Positions 1 to 52,204 are shown, counted from the first letter of the stretch. The stretch is DNA of 64,000 nucleotides from Isoperla grammatica (GCA_945910005.1 OX246741.1:4857946-4921945); one strand, 5' to 3'. Notes: generated from the letters alone by a model not told the origin. Translations and numbers: made by a program.

Positions 1-63
1 TCTGTAATTGGATGTAATATGGTAAATTTGTGACGTGTATAAATAAAATCTCACGAATGAATT

Positions 64-426
64 AATCAAAATATGGTGGCTCGTTGTTCCAGTGTTTAGC
101 ATTCGCTTTCAATGCAGAAGGTCCTGTGTCAAATCCCGGTTCAGGCAGAAGTTTTTTAACTTCTATTAAGGATTCAGTTCCATTACTTCTTGGCTTAGGA
201 ATAAGTAAACTGTGACTTTGGAGCCGTCCTAGCAACGAAGCACACAATAAATTCAAAGTGGTTCTGAATCGGCCCTGTTGATTCTGACATTTGTCCGCAG
301 GTGTTCGCACTGTCCAATCACTGATTCATATGTTTCGTATTTGAAATATCGATCTTTGATTGGTTATCGCTCACTCGTCGATGGTGTTCGGAGCCTACAG
401 GGTTGGTTTAGTCGCTTTAAATTAAA
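64..426 (+). mobile_element. SINE family A, 5' part (split by a DNA transposon)
   Basis: This is a tRNA-derived SINE. The head resembles a tRNA with a degenerate A box near 74-92 and a B box-like stretch near 128-140 (GTGTCAAATCCCGG). The roughly 300-bp body recurs at 22425 and 26136. The copy is interrupted after position 426 by a DNA transposon and resumes at 3591. Any apparent coding frame here comes from the SINE and is not a gene. Confidence 0.8.
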
Positions 427-1080
427 TAGTAGAAGCAAAGAACGGTTTTGATCCCCACAAATTGCAAGAGTTTTGTTTTTTGTGTTCACATATTCTAAAA
501 AATGTGGTGATTACGCACATATAGAGTCTACCACCGAAATCTGATGGGAAATTGCTTTAATTTGCATTTGAATTACGCATAATTAAAATTAAAATTATTT
601 TTTTTATCGAAACTGATTGCCAAATTACAAAATGTTTTCCCCTTAATTCACGAAAAATTTATATTTACATCAAATGGATTTTTTTAAATTTCAAAAAAGT
701 CATAAAATTGCGATTAAATTACATTTTAATCAAATTTACATAAGTTTAATCAAAATTTAATTCTAGGGAAACGAATTAAAAAAAATGAGTCTACTTCATT
801 AAAATGTCTGTATTATGAACCAGTTGACAACATATATAACGATCATTAAAAGTCTACCACTTTTGATTACGTTTCAATCAATTTAATTGTGGCCTATAAT
901 TATTTAATCGATAAATGGGCCGTATTGGTCGTTTGTGAAGTCTCATCAACATCATTATAAACCACAATCAACATGCATATATATGTGATATTTTCACATC
1001 GTACTCAGGTGTATATCGCTAATTAGTTTGTAATTAATTATGCTAATTAGTAATTAATTGCTAATTATTAATGAATAATT
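427..1080 (+). repeat. Left terminal inverted repeat of the transposon
   Basis: This stretch pairs as an inverted repeat with 2930-3590 almost base for base, with small indels close to the outer end. It is very AT-rich and contains no ORF. Confidence 0.85.
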
Positions 1081-2002
1081 AAAATATTGAAAATCCTACA
1101 TAAATAAATTAATGAACTTCACATAAATAGCTTTTATATTGAACAACATTCGAAATTGGCAATCGCTTATCATCAAAATAAAACTCATTGCCTATAATTT
1201 AATTGAATACTGATATTAATATTATCATTAATTTTATGTAATGTGTGATGCAAACAACAATACCAATAATCAAAGTTTTACTTAATTCTACTATGCCACT
1301 TAACCCACACACGTATTGTGTCAGTACGAGTCATATCCGTACTATACATTATTGATTAGTGATATAATTAGGATTGATAACATAACGCTGTGAAGTAAGG
1401 TACACATTTGTATTTATTTACATCTTTCTAACTATAACGAGCGATTAAATTTGAATTGGGTCAGTTATATTATGTTATTTATGGCAAATACGGGTAACAT
1501 TATGAACAAAAAGAATTATGTCACAATCGTGTTTACAACATAATTACATAATTATGTCATGTTCTGAATCTCGCGTCTACAAGCAAAGTAAACCAAGTGC
1601 ATTCAAGTTTTTTGTAGTAGACGATGTTCAATCAGTTGCTTATAATAAACAAAAAATATTGCATAAAACATTTCAAAACAATAATAAACAAACCCAATTT
1701 GATAAACAAACAATTTAAATTTGGAATTTGGTAAACAATAAACAAATAACGCATTTGGAATATTACGTGCATCATGTTGACTCTGCTTGTGAACCAATCA
1801 GTTGGAAATTAAGTTACAAGGCTGAACTGAGTAAACAATTATTACTTTGGGCTGGGAAAGTAATCAAATATAGTGAAAATGTAATTTGCACTACGTTTCT
1901 CAATAAATTTGAAAGTAGGCCTACCTATAGCCTATATTAAGTCCATATAAGTCAACACAATTGTATTTAGCATACACTTACATTCAAGCAATGTCAACTA
2001 TT

Positions 2003-2643
2003 TCACTCCACATCAACATCATCTTCAGGCGCGTCCAACAGTGAACAGTTGTCACAACAAGATCCCTTGCAGGTCCCACATGCAGGGGTGCACAACAAAC
2101 TGTTCTTTCTACAACTGCATCTCATACTGCTGCAATTCTTTTGACAATTACATCGAATGACTGATAGAAGTTCTTCTGGTGCCGTCACATTATCAGTTTT
2201 TATCGGCATCAACCTGTCACCTTCCAATTTTTACCCCCAGTCTTCTGGTTTAAGGTTATTTCCTTTCCACACTTGAACTTGAAAGTAAACTCTCATGCTG
2301 TGAAACATTGCTGCATTTTCAGTGGGAGGCAGAGTTTCCGGTTCTACGTAAGTGTTCGTTCTCCCCACTTTTGCACAAACATTTCGTGACGTAACGAGTT
2401 AAGGTTTGTTTTTGTACCGGGTTTTCCATTGTAAAGTACAACGAGCGCCTGTTCTCCAGAACTGGTAATCTTCTCTCTCGATGTATTAGGGGAATTAAAT
2501 AAATCTACTTGTGAGCGAAAGTGTGGAGATGATTTAAACTTTTTTAAACTTGCTGCTTTTCCGAGTCCAAATACCCTAGATGTTGTATCACAGCCCAGTA
2601 TTGCGTGTAAGAAAAGCAATGCATTGCATACATCTTCCTTCAA
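2003..2643 (-). pseudogene. Broken transposon protein: GCDTTS motif followed by Cys-rich CXC-like tail
   Basis: Read on the minus strand, 2643-2344 encodes a stretch with LLFLHAILGCDTTSRVFG. A shifted frame then continues with VEPETLPPT. After an in-frame TAA following EDWG, the coding resumes and ends with a cysteine array (RCNCQKNC...RCSCRKN...CTPACGTCKGSCCDNC). I recognise this arrangement from uncharacterised, transposon-associated animal proteins with a CXC-like tail, but I cannot name the enzyme. GCDTTS may be a helix-hairpin-helix nuclease element, which is inference. One frameshift near 2345, one nonsense codon near 2237 and a missing N-terminal half make it non-functional. Confidence 0.7.
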
Positions 2644-2929
2644 ACATCGTTTAGTTTCTGCTTAGTGGTAATTTATTCGTCTAGATAATGGCGACTTTTG
2701 GTTTCAGTACCTATGTGGAATACTGCAAGCCAAATAAACTATGCCTGTATGTTATTTTCAATAATCACAATAATCAATTATTTGTAGCTATTTTATGAGC
2801 AATTCAGCATACATTCTAAATTATTAATTTGTAATATTGCATTAATTTGTTCGATTACAGTTCGAAATCATTGTGGATTCTATATTATATTTAAGATCGA
2901 TTTATTTTCATTCAATTCCGCCATATTCG

Positions 2930-3590
2930 AATTATTCTTCAATAATTAGCAATTAATTACTAATTAGCATAATTAATTACAAACAAATTTGCGATATACA
3001 CCTGAGTACGATGTGAAAATATCACATATATATGCATGTTTATTGTGGTACATATGATGTTGATGAGACTTCACAAACGACCAATACGGCTCATTTATCG
3101 ATTAAAAAATTATAGGCCACAATTAAATTGATTGGAACGTAATCAAAAGTGGTAGACTTTTGATGATCGTTATATATGTTGTCAACTGGTTCATAATAAA
3201 GACAGTTAATGAAGTAGACTCATTTTTTTCGATTCATTTTCCTACAATTAAATTTTGATTAAACTTATGTAAATTTGATTAAAATGTAATTTAATCGCAA
3301 TTTAATGACTTTTTTGAAATTTTAAAAACTTTATTTGATGTAAATATAAACTCCTCGTGCATTAAGGTGAAAACATTTTGTAATTTGGCAATCAGTTTCG
3401 ATAAAAAAAATCATTTTAATTTTTATCTTGCGTAATTAAAATGCAAATTAAAGCAATTTCCCATCAGATTTCAGTGGTAGACTTTATATGTGCGTAATCA
3501 GCACATTTTTTAGAATATGTGAACACAAAAAACAAAACTCTTGCAATTAGTGGCGGATAAACCACATTTTTGCCTTCGTTGCTTCTACTA
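2930..3590 (-). repeat. Right terminal inverted repeat of the transposon
   Basis: This is the inverted copy of 427-1080. The pair could fold the whole element into a long stem, and read-through transcripts would be self-complementary. Confidence 0.85.
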
Positions 3591-3672
3591 AAAGTCCCCC
3601 ACCGAAAATCAGTTTCGTTACTGAGTGGGTAGACTCTAAATGTGAATATATTTTACTATTTATTTATTTATG
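3591..3672 (+). mobile_element. SINE family A, 3' part and ATTT tail
   Basis: This continues the SINE split at 426. It carries the family's 3' signature (AAAGTCCCCCAC, then ACTGAGTGGGTAGACTCTAAA) and ends in a TATTTATTTATTTA tail, the same end as the copies at 22.7 and 26.5 kb. Confidence 0.8.
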
Positions 3673-3740
3673 ATAATATAAATAGAATACCAGTGTTGTA
3701 GATCTCTACCTAAGGCAGCGTCATCCTTTGCAAGTGTTAC

Positions 3741-42926
<39,186 letters not shown>

Positions 42927-43260
42927 TTCCAAAATCCGCAACACAAAAAATTACAAATTTGGTTTTCCGATAACGAAAATTCAATCACGTGATCATATTT
43001 TCAAAATTTTACCGAACCCGACTGTTTTTTATACGATTTATATTAAAGAAAGTCACCGCCGGTATATAAGTGTGGATGCGACCCTACGCCTCAGCCGGTG
43101 AACAACTACTGAACACAACGCACGTGAAAGTGTTCAGTGTTCACCTCACTCCAATGTCGGATTAATACTGGACGATCGATATGAGATCGAGAACACAACG
43201 GGCTTGCTCGCGGCTGATCACAGAGGATTTCTCTTCCACATGGAGTGAGACCACGTGACG
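42927..43260 (-). promoter_or_regulatory. Probable promoter and 5' UTR region of the NRF-like gene
   Basis: Three perfect CACGTG E-boxes lie within 335 bp of the ATG (42986-42991, 43121-43126, 43252-43257). A TATATA stretch lies near 43061-43067 and another TATAAA near 43030-43035. The start site cannot be fixed from sequence, and upstream non-coding exons are possible. Confidence 0.35.
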
Positions 43261-43364
43261 CCGCACACCTCAAGGAGGAGGGGGGGGGGGGGGGAGAAAG
43301 AAAGCAAATCGACCCCGGGAGCGCATTGCAATAACGTGCGAGTGTTTGTTTAAGAGAAAGAGAG

Positions 43365-43452
43365 GATGGACGCGGTTATTGCCAAATGGTTATTGCATCG
43401 CAGTGCATGATGGACGCGGTTATGGCCAAATGGTTATTGCATCGCAGTGCAA
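43365..43452 (+). repeat. 44-bp tandem duplication
   Basis: The unit GATGGACGCGGTTAT to CATCGCAGTGCA occurs twice in a row with one or two differences. Confidence 0.85.
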
Positions 43453-43639
43453 GCTGGCTCACATAATCGTCTTGATCGTGGATGCGTTGCGCTTCTTGTT
43501 CTGGGTTAATATAACCTGGTTGGCTGTGACGTTGATGAAGTTGAGTCTGAACGCCAATAATCTGATTTCACTTTTGTTTCCTCTTCGGTATCCGGACGTG
43601 ATAACGGTCAGGAAATAGCGATGTCCACATTAGGTAGTT

Positions 43640-45300
43640 TCTTCGGAACGGCTGTCTTTAAGAATAGTACATTTATGTATTTATCAATATTTTCATCAAA
43701 CAAGCAGACATTTTAGTTCCTCATAGGTGTATGTTACTCATTATATTATTAAAACTTACAATTTATTATAAAGAATAAAATCAATAATTCGTACACAGAT
43801 TCAATTAAAATTCAAATAATTGATGTATATGTCAGCACTTTTATCAAAAAGGCGTTCAAAAAAAAGCCAAACATCGAAATTAGAATTAAAAATCCGTACA
43901 AACCTTATAACAAATTCAAGTAAACTAGGACTACATCTTACCACGAATAGGGAAGTCTCATGTATTTTTTTTTTTATTATTCTATATTAGGATCAACTGG
44001 CAAAACACAAACATATTTCATTTGTGTAACTAAGAACAAATTTTCATTGATAAAAACGAGGTTAAAGTTTTCCATATAATTTTGGCGGCAAAAACGGGCC
44101 ATGGCGTCACTACTTGTATGATGCAATCAGCCAATCATACCCTCTTTCCAAATCTTATCAGTGAGAAGCATACGTGAAATCGTGACTTGAAAGAATACAT
44201 AATAATAAAGATATAATAATAATAAATAATAATGGTAATAGTAATAATAATAATAGTAATAATAATAATAATAATAATAACAATAATAATATCATAATAT
44301 CAGACCGCCTTTTGTTTATTCATTCATTTTCTGAGGATTTGACAACCGCTTGCCAGTTTTGACAACGGCTCGAGTAATAAGTTTCATTGTTTCATCTAGG
44401 AGGCAGTGGCGAGTTTATTCATAAACAGTGACTTGATACAAGTAATGAGGTAACAGGCCGTTTAAAAAAAAAAGTGCGGGAAACAGAAAATCGAAATCTT
44501 TGAACGCTTGTAGAAATTGAATTAATTACTTTAAACACTTTTAGATTACGGGGTTTGTTTTTTTACATGAAAATCTATTTATTTAATATATTTCAACACA
44601 TATTGGAGACTCATGAGACTTCCCTATTGTGTAGCTAACAATAATAGAGTTGCAATCATTGTTTTCATCATAGTTCACGCTTTGTATACTATTTTTATGC
44701 TTCCTTTGAAGGGATCAATTCTGATACTATGAAATCACTTATAGGGCCAAAGCAAGAAGTAACATTATATACATACACATTTTCTTATTAAACATAATTC
44801 ATTTCACACTGAATTTACTAATTTAAAAACTGTTATTCTGTGACATTTGAGACAACCTTGATGAAAAGCATAACTTTATTTTTATAATAAAGTATATGCT
44901 TATAAATATTCGCTATAGATCTTATAGTAGTCATACATTTGTGATTCACCCCCCCCCCCCCCCCTCCCTCCCTCCCACCCCCCACTCACACTTTCGGCGA
45001 GAACACTCTCCACAAGTAAACTTGCTCCAAGTCTGCTCAAAGTCTCGAGCGTGAAAACAATTTAAAACTCGTTTCGAGTGCATTTCAATAAACGGTTCAA
45101 CAACTTGGTCACAGCTGAGAACACTAAATGCTGTAATTATATTTTAATAAAATAACGGACCATTGTCTGTTGTCGTTTTTTGTGATTGCCGTGAGATAAG
45201 TAATCTATTTTTGTCTCTCTCAACGAAATTACCTTTTTCAACATATTCATCATAGTTTGATTTTGTACTATATGTTCTTTATTCATTAGTTTTTGTAGTC
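43640..45300. other. Intergenic AT-rich stretch
   Basis: Contains an imperfect (AAT)n array at about 44215-44292 and a poly(C) run at 44949-44964. No gene seen. Confidence 0.6.
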
Positions 45301-45310
45301 TACTCGTAAC

Positions 45311-45545
45311 GATAGAGGTAGCTTAGCGGTAAGAGTACGACAGCTCAAATTCGGGAGGTCGCCGGTTCTATTCCAGCCACCGATAGTCCTGATTGAAGGT
45401 TTTTCTCCATGTTTTCCTCAGTCACAAGGCGAATGCTGGATTGTCACTATCAACCCTAGGACATTCCATTTAAAATACCGTAATGTACCTAGTAAGTCAC
45501 ATGAAGAGGGACACGGATTGTCCCTGGGTAGGTTTCCGATTCTAC
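45311..45545 (+). mobile_element. SINE family B
   Basis: A box TAGCTTAGCGGTAAGAG, B box GGTTCTATTCC, then the family body with CCTCAGTCACAAGGCGAATG and GGACATTCC. The 3' end has GGACACGGATTGTCCCTGGG. Confidence 0.85.
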
Positions 45546-46772
45546 TAATTGAGTCGGTAGACAGTATAACATATTCATTCCACATATTAACCTTGTTATA
45601 ACAAATTAACAACCACTTAACAAATGAGTGAATATTTAATTTGTTATTTATGACAGTATCAAGTATAAGCAAACTAAAAACTAACAAGGAACACCTCTCA
45701 TGATAAATCAACAGGTGTGCGTTCGAAATGTTTGACACATTAATGGAATTTTAAATGGCTAATCAGAGGTCACGCCAATATGATGTCTGCTTACATAGGA
45801 TCCTTTGCTTTCCATAGTAATTAACAGGTATAATGTTCAGTTCCTCGTTCACAGTGATAGTTTCTTGCAAAACATCGGAAACAGCCTTGTAACATGCCTG
45901 GGCGACTTTCCATGGTCTTGGAAATTTCGCAATTGGAGAATGAAACTTTTCAATAAGCACGGAATCTTATTCGATATGTGCGGTTTTTTGCAATGCCAAC
46001 AAATTGGCTGCAGTATTAACTTACCCTGAGATTCGAACGTTGAGAAAATATGTGGCATATTTGTCACTATAATTACAACCACAACTCTTCAGACTGGCCA
46101 GTCAGTATTGGTTCACCTTTTAAGTTAATCCTGATTACTGCAGAATAACGAGTAGTATATCACAGTTATATTCACTATAATATAAGTGCATATTGCAAAA
46201 GATATTGCTATTCACACAGCAGTTAAAGAATATAGTCCTTCCTTATTGGCACAGAAGAATAATGTTTACAGTTTTTCACAAACCAAAATGTTACCATGAA
46301 CGGGTACATAACAAGTCAATTTTATTGGTACACATTAGTTTCTAATGGGTTTTGAAATTTATGTACGAGTCATTAAACCTAAAATGAAAACGGTGTATAA
46401 TTCTGTCGAGGTTTATTCTTGTTATTATCATTGAGCATTTTAGAGGTTGAAAATATGTAGATTTCAGAATTGTTGAGGTAACAGAACCGTGTAGATGCAT
46501 TTTGTATCTACCCACTTAGTTGTAACAGAGATGAAATTAATTGTAATTCAGTTTAATTGTATCAAGATACTTATTTTACTTTTTTCAATATAATATTTTA
46601 TACATATTGCTATTGGTATAATTAAAATTGAAATCAAACGAATCTTGAACAACTGCGTGCGACCTTGCGAAGCAGAACTGAGTGACATCGTTATTCGATC
46701 GGGCATAAACGTCGGCCAATCCCAGTCAGCCGAAGAGTGGGCTACGCCACGACCTTGGCTTAGTACGACAAG

Positions 46773-47480
46773 TAGCAGCTTGTTCACGCCGCGCAGCAGG
46801 TTGTTCGCAATGGTGCAGCTTGTTCACGCCGCGCAGTAGGTTGTTCGCACTAGGTGATTATATGGTGCAGCTTGTTCACGCCGCGCAGCAGGTTGTTCGC
46901 ACTAGGTGATTATATGGTGCAGCTTGTTCACGCCGCGCAGCAGGTTGTTCGCACTAGGTGATTATATGGTGCAGCTTGTTCACGCCGCGCAGCAGGTTGT
47001 TCGCACTAGGTGATTATATGGTGCAGCTTGTTCACGCCGCGCAGCAGGTTGTTCGCACTAGGTGATTATATGGTGCAGCTTGTTCACGCCGCGCAGCAGG
47101 TTGTTCGCACTAGGTGATCATATGGTGCAGCTTGTTCACGCCGCGCAGCAGGTTGTTCGCACTATAGGTGATTATATGGTGCAGCTTGTTCACGCCGCGC
47201 AGCAGGTTGTTCGCACTAGGTGATTATATGGTGCAGCTTGTTCACGCCGCGCAGCAGGTTGTTCGCACTAGGTGATTATATGGTGCAGCTTGTTCACGCC
47301 GCGCAGCAGGTTGTTCGCACTAGGTGACTATATGGTGCAGCTTGTTCACGCCGCGCAGCAGGTTGTTCGCACTAGGTGACTATATGGTGCAGCTTGTTCA
47401 CGCCGCGCAGCAAGTTGTTCGCAATGGTGCAGCTTGTTCACGCCGCGCAGCAGGTTGTTCGCACTAGGTGATTATATGGT
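46773..47480. repeat. 52-bp GC-rich minisatellite
   Basis: About 14 units. The core is CTTGTTCACGCCGCGCAGCA, then GGTTGTTCGCACTAGGTGAT and TATATGGTGCAG. Two units are shorter (about 39 bp) and lack the TAGGTGATTATAT part. It lies in the intergenic region 5' of the NRF-like gene and is much more GC-rich than its surroundings. Confidence 0.95.
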
Positions 47481-47857
47481 GAACACAGGTGTTTAGGCTC
47501 CGACACATTTTAACTTTGTTTATTGATTTATTGTCAGTAGGGCCAACTCTTCACAAATTCACTAGTTGTCCACTCGCATCGTTTAATTTGTACTCGTAAC
47601 GTGGTGGGTGATATACCTGGGGTAATTTTGGTGCTGCACCACGTTCCATGGCCTGAAACGCGTTTTTAGATGACATCTTGTCATAAAAAAAAAAAAAAAA
47701 AAACGAAAGTCAATATTCCACTGTCTGTTATGATTAATGGTCAAAATGGTACTTTCAGATATAACAAAGTTTACTCGCAACCTATCAAAAGTCACTTGCA
47801 AGTTGCGAGCTAGCGCGTAGAAATTTGGAAGGTTGGTCAGTACAATAATAATAACTC

Positions 47858-48062
47858 TTCGTAGGCAACGTGCCCAGAGACAATTCGTGTCCCTCTTCAA
47901 ATGACTAACTAGACATTGTGGTATGTAGTATAGTTGTGAAGGAATGCCCGAGGGCTGATAATATGACTCAATCCCAGCAATCGTCTTGTGACTGAAGAAA
48001 ACCTCGGAAATGACCTTTGCTCCAGCCGGTGTCGATCTGGCGACAGTCTCGGGTCTGATTGC
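47858..48062 (-). mobile_element. SINE family B
   Basis: Reverse copy: CGTAGGCAACGTGCCCAGAG at its 3' end and CAGTCACAAGACGATTG internally, with a decayed tRNA-like head near 48020-48060. Confidence 0.7.
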
Positions 48063-48259
48063 TGCATGAGGTATTATTGTCACTAGTAACTTTACCGCTA
48101 TAGCAGAAATTGGTACTGGTTATTACTCTAAAATAAGGACGTTGGCCAAGTAGACACAATAAAATAGTAACAATTTTACCTGTTTTGGTTATTGCAGATA
48201 GTAAATATTGTTTCTTGGAGCTTGTGTATACGTTATTTTCCAAAGTTGCGAATTTCATG

Positions 48260-50730
48260 ACAATTACAAAATAATAATATATTTAATGACACACTGATTG
48301 TTATTTGTTTAAATAAATATATATAAAGCATGTAATATATTTACATTTATAGAATGTAATAATACTACTAACATGGAGTGATTGGCTATAGAATAATTTG
48401 AATAGGAATACTTCGACACTTTGTTTTATTTGAGTTCTGAAATAATCTTATAACACAGATAAAACTACTTAGAAAACTATTACCCAATTTTTTTTCGAAT
48501 AAATAATCATGTTGAATGTGCGTTGTCAATCCCTTATGTGTATGTGGTACCATAAATAAGAATAAATTACAATAGTATAAGATAAAATACATTTACATGT
48601 TAAAGTTGTTAATCCTAGAACATCGTTTCAAAGTGAGAAGTTTCGCGCAGACATCCTTTTACTTTTCTCTGCAGTTCATAAATAACTGGACAACTTCTTT
48701 CGCGTGAGGTCAAATCCAACACCTAAATGTTGAATTAATTACCAAGGTGATATGAGTACGCGCGCTTAAAGGGCCGTGACATCTTGTTTCAGCTGGGTCA
48801 GGCGATACGACGAGCATTAATAGGAGATTGCCATGGTCTATATATGGCGGGCTGTACATATCGCGGCCACTTGGGCACAATTGCACTCACAAGCATCTTA
48901 TGCACATATAATGTATATACACACAGTCATGCTTACAAAGAATCTAAAGTGTGCTACAAATTTATAAATACAAAAATAAATTCACATTTAGAGTCTATCC
49001 AATAAGTAACGAAACTGATTTGCAGTAGGGGACTTTAATTTAAAGCGACTTAACCAACCCTGTAGGATCCGTAAAAAACTTCTGTAGCATATACTGTGAT
49101 GTTGATTTCTTAAATATCGTTTATGGATTTAACAACTTTGATATTTGGGTGGCTAGTGTGTATTGGGTGATTTTGACAGTAACTTACACCAGAAACATTT
49201 TAAAACTGAAAAAAGAATCATTACACAAAATATGTACAGTGGTGCAGGCTTAAAGTATGATAAGATAACATATGAAACAGAATATAATATTGTAGCGTTG
49301 TAATACAATTTAAAAACATGCATTTTGTAGTTAAAAAAATATTGAAAAATCCGCGATTTCCGCGGTGGAATTTTGGTGTTTTTGTGGTGTAAATCGACCG
49401 TTTTATACACTTTGTTTACACTTTTCTTGATTATCAGCACTTTCTGTGATTTCGCTATCCGCGAAAATCAAACTCTTCTATAGTTATGAGGTTTATTTTT
49501 AGATGATAATTTTGTCCTTGTTTAGTAATCTGCAAGATTGGTTCACTATATATTCTTTTTCAAATGGTGTCATTGCCAGTAGATTTTAATAATACCTGTT
49601 TCAAAATGAAATTGATGAATTAGCTGGTGCTCGCAAATGCGTTTCGATACAAATGTATTGAAATTTTATTCAGTGCTTATTTAGAAGCAAATGTTCAAGG
49701 TGCTGTTTAGTGACGGTCCGGATCTGATATTGTCTTAAACCTGTATGTTTGAAATAGTTCCTTGAGTGGCATATATTTAATTGCATGTTGATGTTGTATG
49801 ACCTTGTACGAATGCTGAAGTTGTAATAAATTAGCATTAAGAACAGACAAACAAACAAGGCTACATCCATAGTGCTCAAGAGCTTAGATAGAGCTTATAG
49901 TGGAAGTTTACCGGTACCTCGCCAGAAAATTAACAGGACACTGTATTTAACATGTGTATTATGTTTAATTAGTTTAATTGCATCACATTATGCCAAATAC
50001 TACAATCTCATCCAGTTATTGTCATGGCCAGACACTTTCAATTCAAATTGTGATTCTTATTAACGCATTATACAGAATTGTGTTTACTTAATGTAATTTT
50101 CTATAAAGTCATATTGTAGCATTCAATGTGTTTTGTATATTATCGTATTACGCATATTCGTACTAAGAAAATAATCCACAATCCAAATAATCCATGGTTA
50201 TTCCGAGTTTTCCAAGAATTATTTTCAAATGGTTTATGTTTTTACTCTCCGGTCCCAGGAAACCCGTGTGGACAATATAACTGTGCACACTATTATTTCA
50301 GGTGTAAAACCTTCCGCCTTCTCAAAGCCAGTTAAAATTACCTTAATTCATTCATTTGTAGTTTATGCAATCCCTTCTCGATGACTCCCTCCACTCACAA
50401 ACATCACTTATACAAAGTCACCAATGAATAGACAAAACAATTGACATGTCATCTTCATAGCACCTTGGCCATGTCATTGAGACTTCATTCACTTCTGGGT
50501 GGGTGGCAAAGCAACAAGTGTTTGAAACACCGTCAGGCAAAGATGATAGATATGTGAGAGGAGAGGATGTTATTGTTGGAAGAAAAGCAGGATTATTTAT
50601 TTTTAGTTAAGCAAGAGTTGGGCTTTCTCTCCCGGTGGTGGTGGGAGGAGAAGGAGGGGGTGGCGGGGGTGGGGGGGGCAGGGTGACAAACTGACAATGC
50701 ATGACTTGGTGAACTAGAAGTATTTATAAT
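48260..50730. other. Intergenic stretch with one SINE A fragment
   Basis: At about 48975-49072 a reverse-oriented family A 3' end is visible (CCCTACTGCAAATCAG and CTACAGGGTTGGTTAAGTCG in sense). Nothing else is supportable. Confidence 0.55.
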
Positions 50731-50739
50731 TATAATTTT

Positions 50740-50925
50740 TCGTAGGAAACCTGCCAGGGACAATACATGTCCCTCTTCAAGACTAACTAGGTATTGCGGT
50801 ATTTGGAATAGTTGGGAAGAAATATCCGAGGATTGATAGTGGGACTCAAATCCAGCCACTGTAGGTATTGCGGAAGTGGCGACCCCCCGAATTAGTCTCG
50901 CATCTTACCGCTGAGCTACCTCTAT
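50740..50925 (-). mobile_element. SINE family B
   Basis: Reverse copy ending CGTAGGAAACCTGCCAGGGA at 50740, with the tRNA-like head near 50880-50925 (TTACCGCTGAGCTACC in plus orientation). Confidence 0.75.
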
Positions 50926-52204
50926 ATTGATAGTTATCTTATGAAATAGCCAATGAAACGACGCGTTATGGCATTACATGTGGCTGTAACGTATATAAAC
51001 GTCCCTCAGTATTATAATCTGAAGAGCTTCTCCAATTCAAATGATGATGGGCTTTATTCATTCCACCCACATTGCTGACTTGGAGTTTGTATCCAAGGTT
51101 TAGGTTTTGGTCTTATCCGTAAAGCAAAGGCTGCGATTGCCTCATTTATGTATGATTAGACACCTTCAAGAGATGAGTTATGTATTAAAGCAGACATCCG
51201 TAAGAATATAATACTGTAGTATTATTATATTTTTACCTAGTAATTGTCGGCTTACACAAATGTTTAAGGTTTAAGATTGATATATATGTTCACACATGGT
51301 GCTACGTTTTAGGGCCAGTGTTTAATGATTAAAAGAGTTGACTTAGATTCAACTTCTTAGGTCAATTATCCTTCTAATTCTTATCCCAGCCAATGAGAGG
51401 TGACTTTTTATAAATCCGGCCAATGACAGCGATCCAAGTAAAGCAGTTAGAAAAAGTCGTGTCTTGGAACAAAATTTAAATATCAGTAAAAACTATATTT
51501 GTGTGAGCCGACTATTAGTCCCTCCAGTGTGTCATTCATAGGTGTACTTTACAATATGAATATCCGTTATCACAATCTGTGGTGGTAATTTACTGTTTGT
51601 GTTGCCGGCATTTCCCCTCTCCTCGCACGAGAAAGGTAGCGGACTTTACGTCCATATAAGATTGCCCTAAATCACACAACGTCGAAATGATAACGATGAC
51701 GAATTGGAGAGTTGTTCTGAAATAAGGAGCAAGGTTGCTCGTGTGAAGATATCCGGAGGGGTTCTATGTTGCTAAGACGCCTCTCTCACTATCCGCTATT
51801 GCAAACAAACACATCATTGGCTGGAGATTAAAAAATATGTTATAGCATTTATGAATTAATTTGTTTGATACCTATTCATTTATATAATTGCTTTTAGAGA
51901 TTAATTTATTTATCATACACATACACATAAATGACGACATTGGAGCCGTCGTACAAATATTGACAACATATTCAGACCACGCTTATAAAAATTAATACGT
52001 TAACTAAATGGTAGACAATAAATAAGTATATAAACCAAAAAAACAATGTCTTTATTAGTGGTGTACAGAGAAATGGATTTCCAGTGAGCTATTATGGTTC
52101 TACTATAAATATAGGCCTACACCCACTATCCATCTTTGAGTGAAGTAAACTTGAGATGCTATTGTAAACAAAGATTGCACAACATGAGTATGAAGGACAG
52201 ATGA

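Larger units (their letters stand above)
427..3590. mobile_element. DNA transposon with ~650-bp terminal inverted repeats, inserted in a SINE
   Basis: The ends are TAGTAGAAGC and GCTTCTACTA, and the inverted repeats extend inward to about 1080 and 2930. The insertion point is exact because the host SINE is known intact elsewhere in the window. The left flank ends in ...ATTAAA and the right flank restarts AAAGTCCCCC, so the target duplication is AAA (3 bp). The centre carries a decayed minus-strand gene (2003-2643). The superfamily is not named with confidence. The TIRs are unusually long, and the 3-bp target duplication alone would also fit PIF/Harbinger or CACTA types. No transposase DDE region is visible. 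Confidence 0.85.

Noticed and set aside
43346..43618. A plus-strand 90-codon frame downstream of a TATA-like sequence
   Set aside because: It lacks an ATG start and includes a tandem duplication. The membrane-like composition could be chance.
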